NCBI GenBank assembly: GCA_963789025.1
Contig: CAWBIT010000007.1
Location: 186,001-250,000, forward strand
DNA from: AP-15 sp963789025
Lineage (GTDB): Bacteria > Pseudomonadota > Alphaproteobacteria > ATCC43930 > CGMCC-115725
Length of the DNA stretch: 64,000 nt
Direction: 5' to 3'
The position numbers were made by a program, and so were the translations under genes. The notes below the pieces were generated by a model, which saw only the letters and a list, made by a program, of their open reading frames with translations, made no database searches and was not told the origin of the DNA. Positions 30,356 through 38,794 of this stretch are shown here, piece by piece. Position 1 is the stretch's first letter, and every line of letters begins with the position of its first letter.

Positions 30356-31030
30356 CTAGCCGGGCCAGGTTGATTCGCGGATCACGCTGCAGAAATTTAT
30401 GGGCCGAAACGAGGGATCCTTGTCGGCGAGCAGGTCGGCGTTGACAGTGCCGAAGGTGGTCTCGGGCTTGTGGTGGAAGCCGTCGTAGAAGGCCTGGATG
30501 ATCTCTTCCTTGAAATGGCCGGGGCGCGGGTGCGCGCGGACCACGGCTTCGCGCTCGGCCTCGGTGAACTCGGAAAAAGCGATGCCGAGCACGTCCATCT
30601 CGACGCCGGCGGTAACGAGCGCGATGACGGGATGCATGTGCGGTGGGACGCCGGGCGTGGTGTGCAGCGCGATGGCGGTCCAGACCGTCTCGATCTCGCG
30701 CTCGGCTATGCCATGGCTGCGGAGGAAGTCACGGGCAGCATTGGCGCTGTCGACCTCGAAACGCTCATGCGCGCTCGCATGCTTCGGGGTGAGGCCCATG
30801 TCGTGGAACATGGCGCCGGCGTAAAGGAGCTCGGGATCGAAGCGGAGGCCGCGACGCTTGCCGGTGAGCGCGCCCCAGTAATAGACGCGACTCGAGTGAT
30901 GGAACAGCAATGGCGGCTCGGTATCTCTGACCAATTCGGTCACTTCGCGCGCGAGTTTGCTGTCGAGAATCGTGACGCCCGCTAGTGACCTAGGTGGGGC
31001 GCTGATTGTGCCTGAGGGGATCGACGTCAT
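30356..31030 (-). CDS. HD-domain protein (cyanamide hydratase-like)
   Basis: 224 residues, metal-dependent phosphohydrolase (HD) fold. Metal ligands appear in LLFHHSSRVYYWG, AGAMFHDMGLT (the HD pair) and TAIALHTTPGVP. The arrangement resembles HD proteins of the cyanamide hydratase/Ddi2-like group, whose substrate varies, so the real substrate here is unknown. ATG 31030 has AGGAGCAGGCT upstream. It lies 47 bp before katA on the same strand and is probably co-transcribed with it. Confidence 0.75.
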   Translation of the reverse strand: MTSIPSGTISAPPRSLAGVTILDSKLAREVTELVRDTEPPLLFHHSSRVYYWGALTGKRRGLRFDPELLYAGAMFHDMGLTPKHASAHERFEVDSANAARDFLRSHGIAEREIETVWTAIALHTTPGVPPHMHPVIALVTAGVEMDVLGIAFSEFTEAEREAVVRAHPRPGHFKEEIIQAFYDGFHHKPETTFGTVNADLLADKDPSFRPINFCSVIRESTWPG

Positions 31031-31181
31031 AGCCTGCTCCTGTAGGAAATCGTTTTGGCACGGCTTTACAGTATCTTCAGGCCGTGGATTTCGAACTGCC
31101 TTCGTTGTGGCGACATAACCATTCGTGCTGGTTTCGGCTACCAGTTCGAACTTGAAACCGCACTGGAGCGATTACCGGCAG

Positions 31182-31250
31182 AAAGACGCGATACCGCCCC
31201 TCGGCGCGCAACGCGTCGAGGCGCTGTTTGAAGAACCCCTCGTAATCCAT
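31182..31250 (-). pseudogene. hemA: 5' fragment of a fourth hemA copy
   Basis: 23 codons from ATG 31250, MDYEGFFKQRLDALRAEGRY and then RVF, match copies 1 and 2 nearly exactly. Sequence then diverges into unrelated codons. It starts 21 bp downstream of the stop of the Fn3-like gene on the same strand. Confidence 0.8.
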
Positions 31251-31271
31251 CCCGGCCCCTGCTGGTTGCCG

Positions 31272-31730
31272 TTATTCGGCCGGCGGGTGAGCGCTGGTTT
31301 GCTGACCCGGGGCGGCTGTGGTGAAGTGGTTGACAGAGCTCTCCACCCCATCGCTCTGCCCATCGGTCCCCATCGACGTCACCTTGTAATAGTAGGTGGT
31401 GTCCGGTTTCAGAGGTTGCAGGCGCACCCGAAAAATCGTCTCCGCGTGGCCGCGGTTGAGCCGGATGTGATTTTTCGCCGTCTGGCTCAAATCGTTGGGA
31501 TCCGTGCCGTAGTGCGCGACCGCCCAATGATCGTCATCCCCGCCAGGGTTGGTGCTGGTCCATCTGATGATGGCGAGGTCGTCATGGGCAGTTTCGAGCC
31601 CTGGCCCCTTAGTGATCTCGACGTGCTCGGCCGGCTTCTGCGGAGGAGGGTTCTGAGCGCCGATTTGGCTGGAGCAAAGCACGCTGCCGGCCGCGGCGGT
31701 AATCGCTAGTTTCACGACCAGTCGGTTCAT
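31272..31730 (-). CDS. Small secreted fibronectin type III-like protein
   Basis: 152 residues. The signal peptide runs MNRLVVKLAITAAAGSVLCS; a Cys at position 19 might allow lipidation, but the lipobox is poor. The remainder is one Fn3/purple-acid-phosphatase-N-like beta domain (DDLAIIRWTSTNPGGDDDHW, RLQPLKPDTTYYYKVTSMG). No catalytic domain follows, so it is probably a binding or structural partner in the periplasm. ATG 31730 has AAGGGGATTTG upstream. It lies 74 bp after the di-heme peroxidase gene on the same strand. Confidence 0.7.
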   Translation of the reverse strand: MNRLVVKLAITAAAGSVLCSSQIGAQNPPPQKPAEHVEITKGPGLETAHDDLAIIRWTSTNPGGDDDHWAVAHYGTDPNDLSQTAKNHIRLNRGHAETIFRVRLQPLKPDTTYYYKVTSMGTDGQSDGVESSVNHFTTAAPGQQTSAHPPAE

Positions 31731-31804
31731 TAAACAAATCCCCTTGCTGTCCCCTTCGAGAGGAGTATGGGGGTCGCGCGCGGCCCCCATACGTCTTCCA
31801 GGCG

Positions 31805-33688
31805 CTACGGGATCGGCTTCTGGCCCGGCAGCGAGCCCGGCAGCGGCGCGACACCGCAGATGTCCGTCGCACACGGGAACGCCGCCAGATTCCAGGTGGG
31901 GATGATGGTCTCATTGCCTTGGGTCGATGCCGTCTCACCGGGTAACGTAGTCGAGCACGCACCGGTAAATGTATCGATGTTCTTGTAGGTGCTGACGGTC
32001 GGGTCGGCCGGGTTGTAACCGTCCGTCAGCGTTTGCAGGAACGCCACGATCTGGTTCTCCTCCGTATCCGTCAGGCCGAGGGCGCCGGTCGTCATGTCGA
32101 GGTTGTTCGGGACCTCTGGTTGCGGCCAGCAGGTCACCCTTTCCACTGTTCCCGGCGGGCAATGCCCCGACGTAACAGGGAACGCATAACTCACCCCCGC
32201 CGGGGTCGTTTGGAAATCGCGCGTATTATAGAAGTGCACCAGTTGCTTCAGGCTCTTGATGTAACCGTTGTGGAAGAACTCCTTCTGGAAGTACGGTTTC
32301 CCCGTCCCGGCCTCGGTGGTCGGGCACTGCGGCGGTGTCAGCGCCACATCGCGCGCGGTCATCACCTGCATTTGGCCGTCCACCCCCGCCGCAAGCGATA
32401 GCCACGCCGGCTGGTTGGGATCGGGAAAGCTTTGCGGGCCGCTTCTGAGGAAATTGCCGAGCCCCAAATCTCGGTAGCGCAAGCCGTCGGGATTGGGGAT
32501 GAACCCGAAGAAATCCATCTTGTTCTCATAGAACAACGAAATCCTGGGATTGAGCGGCAGACCTTCATTGGCAAAGCCGTGGCAGGTGAAGAGAGGCTGT
32601 ACACTGGCGGTCGCGCCGGTGTCGGTCGTGCCGGGCGCCAGGGTGGTGGATCTGCCGTCGACGTGGCAAGAATTGCAGTTGCCTTTGCCGTTGAACAGCT
32701 GGTAACCGGCCATCTCGTCCGCCGTCAGCGTGACCGTGCCCTCCAGGAAGTAGTCGAATTTCGAGTTGAACGGGCTGACATCATTTGAGCGTTCGAGGAA
32801 TGAAAGGGACTGCCCCCAGTGATCATAAATATTGGTTGCCTTGGTGCGGTCTGTCCGACTTAGCCCAAGCGGGGTGGCGCTGCCCCCGAATATCTCCGCC
32901 CCCAGAGGGGTCGCGCAGATCGACGCGGTGTCGGCCGGCCACTGGATGTCGAACGAGTTGCCCCACACCAACTGGAACAGTCGTAGGTACTTCGTCAGGG
33001 ATATCTTGTAGGCGATGCAAGCGATATCGGGGTTCCCCATTTCCAGCGGATCGACCGGTGGTCCCTGTGCCTGTTCGGCGTCGGGAGTTTGCAGCTTCAT
33101 TCCGGTCGCACGCCCATCCCAGAAGTTTCCGCCGAAGAACAGGCCCTCTAGCGTATTATAGTTGAGCACCGGGAAGGTGTGCGAATAGGTGTACCGCTGT
33201 GCGGTCCGCTTGGCGGCCCGATAGTGATACGATCCGGGATACGCGATCATCGTCAGGTTGACGGACTGGATCGGTCCGCTGAAGGCCGCATACGGCAGGT
33301 GGCAGAACGCGCAGGCCTCGTTCTTGAACGGGGACATGGTTTCGTCGAAATTCAGCAACCCCCCTAGTATCCGTATTGCGTCATAGCCGTTTGGAACAAG
33401 TATTGGCGGATTACCTGAGTACGTCGGCACCGGTGACATTGCGTTCCACTCGGCCATATAACGACCGAAGATGGTATTAACTTCGCGCCGAACTCTTGCG
33501 ATCTCCGAATTTATATCGGGCGGGAGGATGCTGGGCGGCGTGAAGCCAGGCAGCGGCGGATACGGGTTGTACGGTGGAGGATTGGGAGTTGTTGTGATCG
33601 CTTGGGCCGACGCGGCGTGAGGGACGCTCAAGACCCCGAGCACCGCCGCTAGACCCGCTGTCACCAATCCTGTTGTGTGTCGGCGCAT
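31805..33688 (-). CDS. Di-heme cytochrome c peroxidase/MauG-like protein
   Basis: Periplasmic protein of 627 residues. The signal peptide is MRRHTTGLVTAGLAAVLGVL and onward to ASAQA. Two c-type heme sites are CAFCH (126-130) and CNSCH (338-342), with supporting MauG/CcpA-family blocks NYNTLEGLFFGGNFWDGRAT and TVTLTADEMAGYQLFNGKGN. It is much longer than classic CcpA (about 330), with an N-terminal Pro-rich lead and a long C-terminal part containing several Cys, so peroxide reduction or a MauG-type oxidation are both possible. ATG 33688 is set by GGGAGGAACAAG just upstream. It is divergent from the STAND regulator at 34214. Confidence 0.85.
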   Translation of the reverse strand: MRRHTTGLVTAGLAAVLGVLSVPHAASAQAITTTPNPPPYNPYPPLPGFTPPSILPPDINSEIARVRREVNTIFGRYMAEWNAMSPVPTYSGNPPILVPNGYDAIRILGGLLNFDETMSPFKNEACAFCHLPYAAFSGPIQSVNLTMIAYPGSYHYRAAKRTAQRYTYSHTFPVLNYNTLEGLFFGGNFWDGRATGMKLQTPDAEQAQGPPVDPLEMGNPDIACIAYKISLTKYLRLFQLVWGNSFDIQWPADTASICATPLGAEIFGGSATPLGLSRTDRTKATNIYDHWGQSLSFLERSNDVSPFNSKFDYFLEGTVTLTADEMAGYQLFNGKGNCNSCHVDGRSTTLAPGTTDTGATASVQPLFTCHGFANEGLPLNPRISLFYENKMDFFGFIPNPDGLRYRDLGLGNFLRSGPQSFPDPNQPAWLSLAAGVDGQMQVMTARDVALTPPQCPTTEAGTGKPYFQKEFFHNGYIKSLKQLVHFYNTRDFQTTPAGVSYAFPVTSGHCPPGTVERVTCWPQPEVPNNLDMTTGALGLTDTEENQIVAFLQTLTDGYNPADPTVSTYKNIDTFTGACSTTLPGETASTQGNETIIPTWNLAAFPCATDICGVAPLPGSLPGQKPIP

Positions 33689-33805
33689 CTTGTTCCTCCC
33701 TGGCTCGGATCTAGCACCCATTGCCCAGCCCGATGATCCACATAGTGGAGCCGAGCAACCGCAGGTTAGTCCCGGGGGAATGCCGCGGTCTTTGGCCCCC
33801 GCCTG

Positions 33806-33835
33806 AGATTTTTTAAGATTAACTTAGATTAACAA
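33806..33835. promoter_or_regulatory. Three tandem 10-bp repeats between peroxidase and regulator genes
   Basis: AGATT recurs at 33806, 33816 and 33826, giving decamers AGATTTTTTA, AGATTAACTT and AGATTAACAA, one per helical turn. OmpR-type winged helices bind such direct repeats. The site lies 118 bp before the peroxidase start in the 525-bp divergent region, which otherwise shows no gene. Confidence 0.45.
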
Positions 33836-34213
33836 AGCAGGCCCGGGTGAGGTCGCAAGCGGCTGGAAAGGGTGGTCGGAACCGGGTCATGTTCCGGGCT
33901 GGCGAGGTCGCGCGACCGCCACCGATATTGCTGTAGAATTAACCAATATTCCTAAATATTCGTAGGTACTTACGCGGCTTCGCGCACTACCGTTGGTCCA
34001 AAAGGCACTCTATCGTCTCCACTGGGGTAAATATGACGCTAACTGACAAAAAGAATCGCTTTGGGTGCAAATGGCTGGGATCTGTAGGCCGGAGAGCGCG
34101 TTAACCTTGCGAGCTGAGTTGGCCTTGCCTTTGACAGCCAGGCCGACGGGGACGCACCTTTGAAAAATTAACGATATCTAAGAAGTAGGCCTGCACCGAA
34201 CCACGACAGCCTG

Positions 34214-37153
34214 ATGACCCTTAAATTCGGCCGCTTTCAGGTACTCCCGCACCGCCGCGAGTTTTACATCGACAGGGTGCCGGTTGCCCTTGGCAGCCGG
34301 GCTTTCGATGTCCTGATGGTCCTGATCGAGGCAGGCGGGGACCTCGTTACCAAGGACGAAATCCTGAGTCGCGTCTGGCCGGGGATGGTGGTCGAGGAGC
34401 ACAGCCTTCAGTTCCACATCTCGGCGCTGCGCAAGGTTTTGGGAGAAGATCGCGGCTTCATCAAAACGATTTCTGGCCGAGGCTACCGGTTCGTTGCCGA
34501 TGTCACCGCGGCCACCGGCGAACAGGAAGCGCTTACCGGCCGCGGCGGGTTGTCGCCGCCGCCCCTCCCCGATGCAGAGAGTCCAACGAACCTTCCGGCG
34601 GCCTCGGAACTGATTGGCCGCGACGTCGAGCTCTCCGACGCGTGCGCTCTCCTGACGGCTCACCGGCTCGTCACTTTGGTCGGAGCCGGAGGCATCGGAA
34701 AGACGCGACTGGGCCTCCAGGTCGCGCGCCACCTGCGATCCAATTTTGCGGACGGCGTGTGGGTCGCCGAGCTCGGGCCGCTGTCCGATCCCGACCTTGT
34801 CCCAGTCACGGTCGCTACTGCGCTCGGGATCGAGATTGTCGGCGGTGCGGTAACACCCGAACGGGTCGCGCGTGAGCTCGGCGCGAAGCAGCTCCTGCTT
34901 GTGCTCGATAATTGCGAGCATGTGATCGACGCCGCGGCGCGCATGGCCGAAGCGCTGTTGCGGGCCAACCCGGCACTGCATGTGATGGCGACGAGCCGCG
35001 AGCCGCTGCAAGCAGCCGATGAGTGCCTTTACCGGGTGCCGCCGCTCGCTGTGCCGGCCGAGGGTACCGAGGATATCGAGGATTTGCTGAGATATGGCGC
35101 GGTTCAGCTGTTCGTCTCACGGGTGCGCGCGACCGAGCCGCACTTCGCGCCGGACCAGAGCATTGCGCCGGCCATCGCGGCAATCTGCCGGCGCCTGGAC
35201 GGCATTGCGCTGGCCATCGAGCTCGCGGCCGCCCGCGTCGCTGCGCTCGGAGTACAAGCGGTAGCAGCCCTCCTTGACGATTGTTTCGACGTGCTCACCG
35301 GCGGTCGCCGCACTGCGCTGCCGCGGCACCGGACATTGCGCGCGACGTTCGACTGGAGTTATGAGCTGCTCTCGGAGGCCGAGCGCGTGGTCTTGCGGCG
35401 CCTTTCGATCTTCGGCAACGGCTTTGCGCTGAAGGCAGCGACTGCGGTCGCTGCAGGCGCCGAGATCGCCGCTTCGGACGTCATCGATTGTGTCGCGAAC
35501 CTGGTCACGAAGTCGCTCGTCGTGATCGATATCTCCGGCGCTAAGGTGCGTTATCGGCTGCTCGAGACAACCCGTGCCTACGCGCGCGAGAAACTCGCCG
35601 AAAGTGGCGAGTTCGGACAAGTCGCACGAGCCCAGGCCGAACTTTTACGGCATCTCTTAGAGCGGGCCGAGACAGAATGGGAGACGCGGCCCACTGTCGA
35701 GTGGCTGGCGCATCATGGCCGCCGGATCGACGATTTGCGGGCGGCGCTGGACTGGTCATTTTCGCCGCACGGCGACACATCGATCGGCGTCGCGCTCACT
35801 GTCGCCTCAGTGCCCCTGTGGCTCCAGTTGTCATTGATGGAAGAGTGTCGCGGCCGCGTCGAACGAGCCCTCGCCAGCCTCGCGCCAGGATCAAGCGGAG
35901 ACCTGCGCCACAAGATGAAGCTCTATGCCGCACTTGGCCTCTCGCTGATGGAGACGAAGGGTCCGGCGTGTGCCGGTGCGGCCTGGACAAAGGCGCTCGA
36001 ACTTGCCGAAAGCCTTGACGACACCGAGTATCAGTTGCGGGCGCTCTGGGGGCTGTGGATGTGCGCTCTCACCAGCGGCGAGTACCGGACCGCACTGGCG
36101 CTCGCTCAACGGTTCTGCAGCCTTGCTGCGAACCAGCCCGACCCGGTCGATCTGCTCGTTGGCGATCGAATGACAGCGACTCCACTGCATTATCTGGGAG
36201 ACCAGACCAATGCGCGGCGCCACATAGAGCGCATGCTTGCTCGCTATGTCACCCCCGTTCACCGGTCGCATATCATCCGCTTTCAATTTGACCATCGGCT
36301 GAGGGCAAGTTGCACTCTAGCGCTGATCCTCTGGCTTCAGGGATTCCCCAATCAGGCAATGCGCACTGCCCAAAGCAGTGTTGGGGAGGCTGTCACCGAT
36401 AACGCGCTTTCGATGTGTAACACGCTGGCCCAAGGCGCGTGCCCGATCGCGCTTTTCATCGGCGATCTGGCGGCAGCGGAACGCTTCGTGGCGATGCTGC
36501 TCGACCATTCAGCCAGCCATGCGCTGGCCGTCTGGCACGCCGAGGGCCATTGTTTCAAGGGGGCGTTATTTATCCAGCGCGGGGATGTCGTTATTGGGTC
36601 GCAGTATCTGCGCTGCGCTCTTGACGAGCTTCGCAAGATCGGGTTCGTCCAGCGCTGTCCGGCATTTCTCGGCGTTCTGGCGGAAGGCCTGGCCCGTGCC
36701 GGGCAAGTGGCCGAGGGTCTTGTAGCGATCGACGAGGCGCTCGCGCTATGCGAGCGCGATGAAGGGCGCTGGTGCGTGGCCGAGCTGCTGCGCATCAAGG
36801 GCGAGCTTGTTGTGTCGGAGGGCGGACCCGACGCCGCCGTGGCGGCCGAAGATCACTTCAGGCAAGCCCTCGACTGGGCTCGCCGGCAAGGCGCATTGTC
36901 CTGGGAACTGCGTGCTGCGACGAGCCTCGCCCGACTGTGGCGCGACCAGAACCGCCCCAAAGCGGCGCACGAAGTTTTGGCCCCGATGTACAATCGGTTC
37001 ACCGAGGGGTTTGAGACGACCGATCTCAAAGCGGCAAAACTGCTGCTTGGCGATTTACGTGCGTCACTCCGCAACAAGGTGAATATCGCTGCGCTTGCGA
37101 TTTCGGTTTGCCTCGGCTTCGTTAATATCGCCGAAATGCTCGGGTCTCTCTGA
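34214..37153 (+). CDS. Winged-helix/STAND ATPase/TPR transcriptional regulator
   Basis: 979 residues. An OmpR/PhoB-type DNA-binding domain spans about 1-96 (RAFDVLMVLIEAGGDLVTKD, HISALRKVLGEDRGFIKTIS, GRGYRFVA). A STAND/NB-ARC-like ATPase follows with Walker A GAGGIGKTR (157-165), Walker B LLLVLDNCEHV (227-237) and LRATFDWSYELLSEAERVVL further on. The C-terminal half is TPR-like helical repeat that normally senses a ligand or partner. Lacking a receiver domain, it is not a two-component protein. ATG 34214 begins the conserved LKFGRFQVLPHRREFY. Divergence from the di-heme peroxidase operon suggests local control of that operon; the signal is unknown. Confidence 0.88.
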   Translation: MTLKFGRFQVLPHRREFYIDRVPVALGSRAFDVLMVLIEAGGDLVTKDEILSRVWPGMVVEEHSLQFHISALRKVLGEDRGFIKTISGRGYRFVADVTAATGEQEALTGRGGLSPPPLPDAESPTNLPAASELIGRDVELSDACALLTAHRLVTLVGAGGIGKTRLGLQVARHLRSNFADGVWVAELGPLSDPDLVPVTVATALGIEIVGGAVTPERVARELGAKQLLLVLDNCEHVIDAAARMAEALLRANPALHVMATSREPLQAADECLYRVPPLAVPAEGTEDIEDLLRYGAVQLFVSRVRATEPHFAPDQSIAPAIAAICRRLDGIALAIELAAARVAALGVQAVAALLDDCFDVLTGGRRTALPRHRTLRATFDWSYELLSEAERVVLRRLSIFGNGFALKAATAVAAGAEIAASDVIDCVANLVTKSLVVIDISGAKVRYRLLETTRAYAREKLAESGEFGQVARAQAELLRHLLERAETEWETRPTVEWLAHHGRRIDDLRAALDWSFSPHGDTSIGVALTVASVPLWLQLSLMEECRGRVERALASLAPGSSGDLRHKMKLYAALGLSLMETKGPACAGAAWTKALELAESLDDTEYQLRALWGLWMCALTSGEYRTALALAQRFCSLAANQPDPVDLLVGDRMTATPLHYLGDQTNARRHIERMLARYVTPVHRSHIIRFQFDHRLRASCTLALILWLQGFPNQAMRTAQSSVGEAVTDNALSMCNTLAQGACPIALFIGDLAAAERFVAMLLDHSASHALAVWHAEGHCFKGALFIQRGDVVIGSQYLRCALDELRKIGFVQRCPAFLGVLAEGLARAGQVAEGLVAIDEALALCERDEGRWCVAELLRIKGELVVSEGGPDAAVAAEDHFRQALDWARRQGALSWELRAATSLARLWRDQNRPKAAHEVLAPMYNRFTEGFETTDLKAAKLLLGDLRASLRNKVNIAALAISVCLGFVNIAEMLGSL

Positions 37154-37189
37154 GTCTGCGTCGCCAGCGACAAGGACCCGTCGGGCTGG

Positions 37190-38395
37190 TCAGGCGGCGC
37201 GGCGGAGGGTCAGGCGGGCCCAGATGTCGCTGAGCGCGGCGACCAGCGCTTCGATGTCGTCGTCACTGTGCAGCGGCGTCGGGGTCAGACGCAGGCGTTC
37301 GGTGCCGCGCGGCACCGTCGGGTAATTGATCGGCTGCACGTAGATCCGATGGCGGGTGAGCAGCTCGTCGCAGGCGGCCTTGCAGAGGCCGGCGTCGCCG
37401 ACCAGGACCGGCACGATGTGGCTTGCGCTTGGCATCACCGGGAGGCCGGCCGCAGCTAGGCGGCGCTTCAGCATGGCCGCGCGCTCCTGGTGGCGCTCGC
37501 GCTCGGTCGAACTCGCCTTCAAATGCCGGATTGCGGCGAGCGCGCCGGCGGCGATGGCCGGCGGCAATGACGTCGTGAAGATGAAGCCCGGCGCGTGGCT
37601 GCGCAGAAAATCGACGAGCGCCGCCGAGCCGGCAACATAGCCGCCGATCGTGCCGAAGGCCTTGCCGAGGGTGCCCTGAATCACCGTCGGGGGGTGCATG
37701 ACCCCGTCGCGCTCGGCAATGCCGCCGCCGCGCGGACCGTAGAGCCCGACCGCGTGCACCTCGTCGAGATAGGTCATCGCGCCGAAGCGCTCGGCGACGT
37801 CGCACAATTCGCCGATCGGTGCGATATCGCCGTCCATCGAATAGACCGACTCGAAACAGACGAGCTTGGGCCTGTTGGCCGGCACGCGCCCCAGCAGCCG
37901 CGCGAGGTCGGCGGGGTCGTTGTGGCGGAAGATGTGTTTGTCGGCGCGGCTGTTGCGGATGCCGGCGATCATCGAGGCGTGGTTGGATGCATCGGAAAAC
38001 ACCACCATGCCCGGCAATTCACGCGCCAGGGTCGACAGTGCCGCATCATTGGCGACATAGCCCGAGGTGAAGATCAGCGCCGCCTCGCGCCCGTGCAGAT
38101 CGGCCAGCTCGCGCTCGAGCAAGAGATGCACATGGCTGTTGCCCGAGATGTTGCGCGTGCCGCCGGCGCCGGCGCCCACCGCCCGCAATGTCTCTTGCAT
38201 CGCCGCCAGCACCGCCGGATGCTGGCCCATGCCGAGATAATCGTTCGAGCACCAGACCGTCACCTCGGCGCCGATGCGGTGATCATAGGCGCGCGGAAAC
38301 CGCCCGCAGCGCCGTTCGAGATCGGCGAACACGCGATACCGCCCCTCGCCGCGCAGCGCATCGAGCCGCTGCTTGAAAAAGCCTTCGTAATCCAT
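37190..38395 (-). CDS. hemA: 5-aminolevulinate synthase, copy 2
   Basis: Second complete ALAS, 401 residues, nearly collinear with copy 1 and with the same PLP lysine (K245 in GTLGKAFGTIGGY). Differences are scattered; one visible change is SDASNHASMI here against SDELNHASMI in copy 1, close to the active site. ATG 38395 matches the MDYEGFFKQRL start of all copies. It is convergent with the STAND regulator, whose stop is 36 bp away. The paralogues may serve different conditions, as in Rhodobacter hemA/hemT (known precedent; assignment here is inference). Confidence 0.94.
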   Translation of the reverse strand: MDYEGFFKQRLDALRGEGRYRVFADLERRCGRFPRAYDHRIGAEVTVWCSNDYLGMGQHPAVLAAMQETLRAVGAGAGGTRNISGNSHVHLLLERELADLHGREAALIFTSGYVANDAALSTLARELPGMVVFSDASNHASMIAGIRNSRADKHIFRHNDPADLARLLGRVPANRPKLVCFESVYSMDGDIAPIGELCDVAERFGAMTYLDEVHAVGLYGPRGGGIAERDGVMHPPTVIQGTLGKAFGTIGGYVAGSAALVDFLRSHAPGFIFTTSLPPAIAAGALAAIRHLKASSTERERHQERAAMLKRRLAAAGLPVMPSASHIVPVLVGDAGLCKAACDELLTRHRIYVQPINYPTVPRGTERLRLTPTPLHSDDDIEALVAALSDIWARLTLRRAA

Positions 38396-38494
38396 CACCG
38401 CCGCATCCACTCCCCTAATCACTATAGCATATACTTGCGGCGTCAAGCGGCCGACCAGAGGGCGCAACGCCGCAACCGAAGGTGCGGCATCTGG

Positions 38495-38794
38495 TTATTT
38501 CTTGGCTGCGCAAAAGAAGGTGGCCCGGGCCGGCAACAGCAGCGGGCAATATTGCAGGTGCCAGTCGGTGTCGAAAGGCGTCGCCGTCGTGTCCGATGGG
38601 CATTCCTGCTGCGCCGCGACTTGCACCTCGTCGAGGGTACTGACGAGCGTGTCGTAGCAGATCGCCACACGCAGCGCGGTTGCCTCCTCGCCCGGGCCCG
38701 CCATGCGCGGATAAGTCGGATAAGGAGCGAGCGCCGAGCAGCCGGCCAGCATGCTGACCGTCACCGAGACGACGAGCGCGCGCACAATCCTCAT
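38495..38794 (-). CDS. Small lipoprotein of unknown function
   Basis: 99 residues with a lipoprotein signal (VVSVTVSMLAGC, acylated Cys at 19) and a short mature domain with four further Cys (RVAICYDTLVSTLDEVQ, QYCPLLLPARATFFCAA). It is predicted to be membrane-anchored in the periplasm. Its ATG overlaps the TGA of the amidase gene (ATGA), so it is translationally coupled to it. Confidence 0.75.
   Translation of the reverse strand: MRIVRALVVSVTVSMLAGCSALAPYPTYPRMAGPGEEATALRVAICYDTLVSTLDEVQVAAQQECPSDTTATPFDTDWHLQYCPLLLPARATFFCAAKK

Noticed and set aside
29052..30359. 435-codon open frame opposite katA
   Set aside because: Exact antisense shadow of the catalase gene with no ribosome-binding site or recognisable domain. 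The same applies to long antisense frames over 19451-20719, 43773-44849 and 58601-60268.
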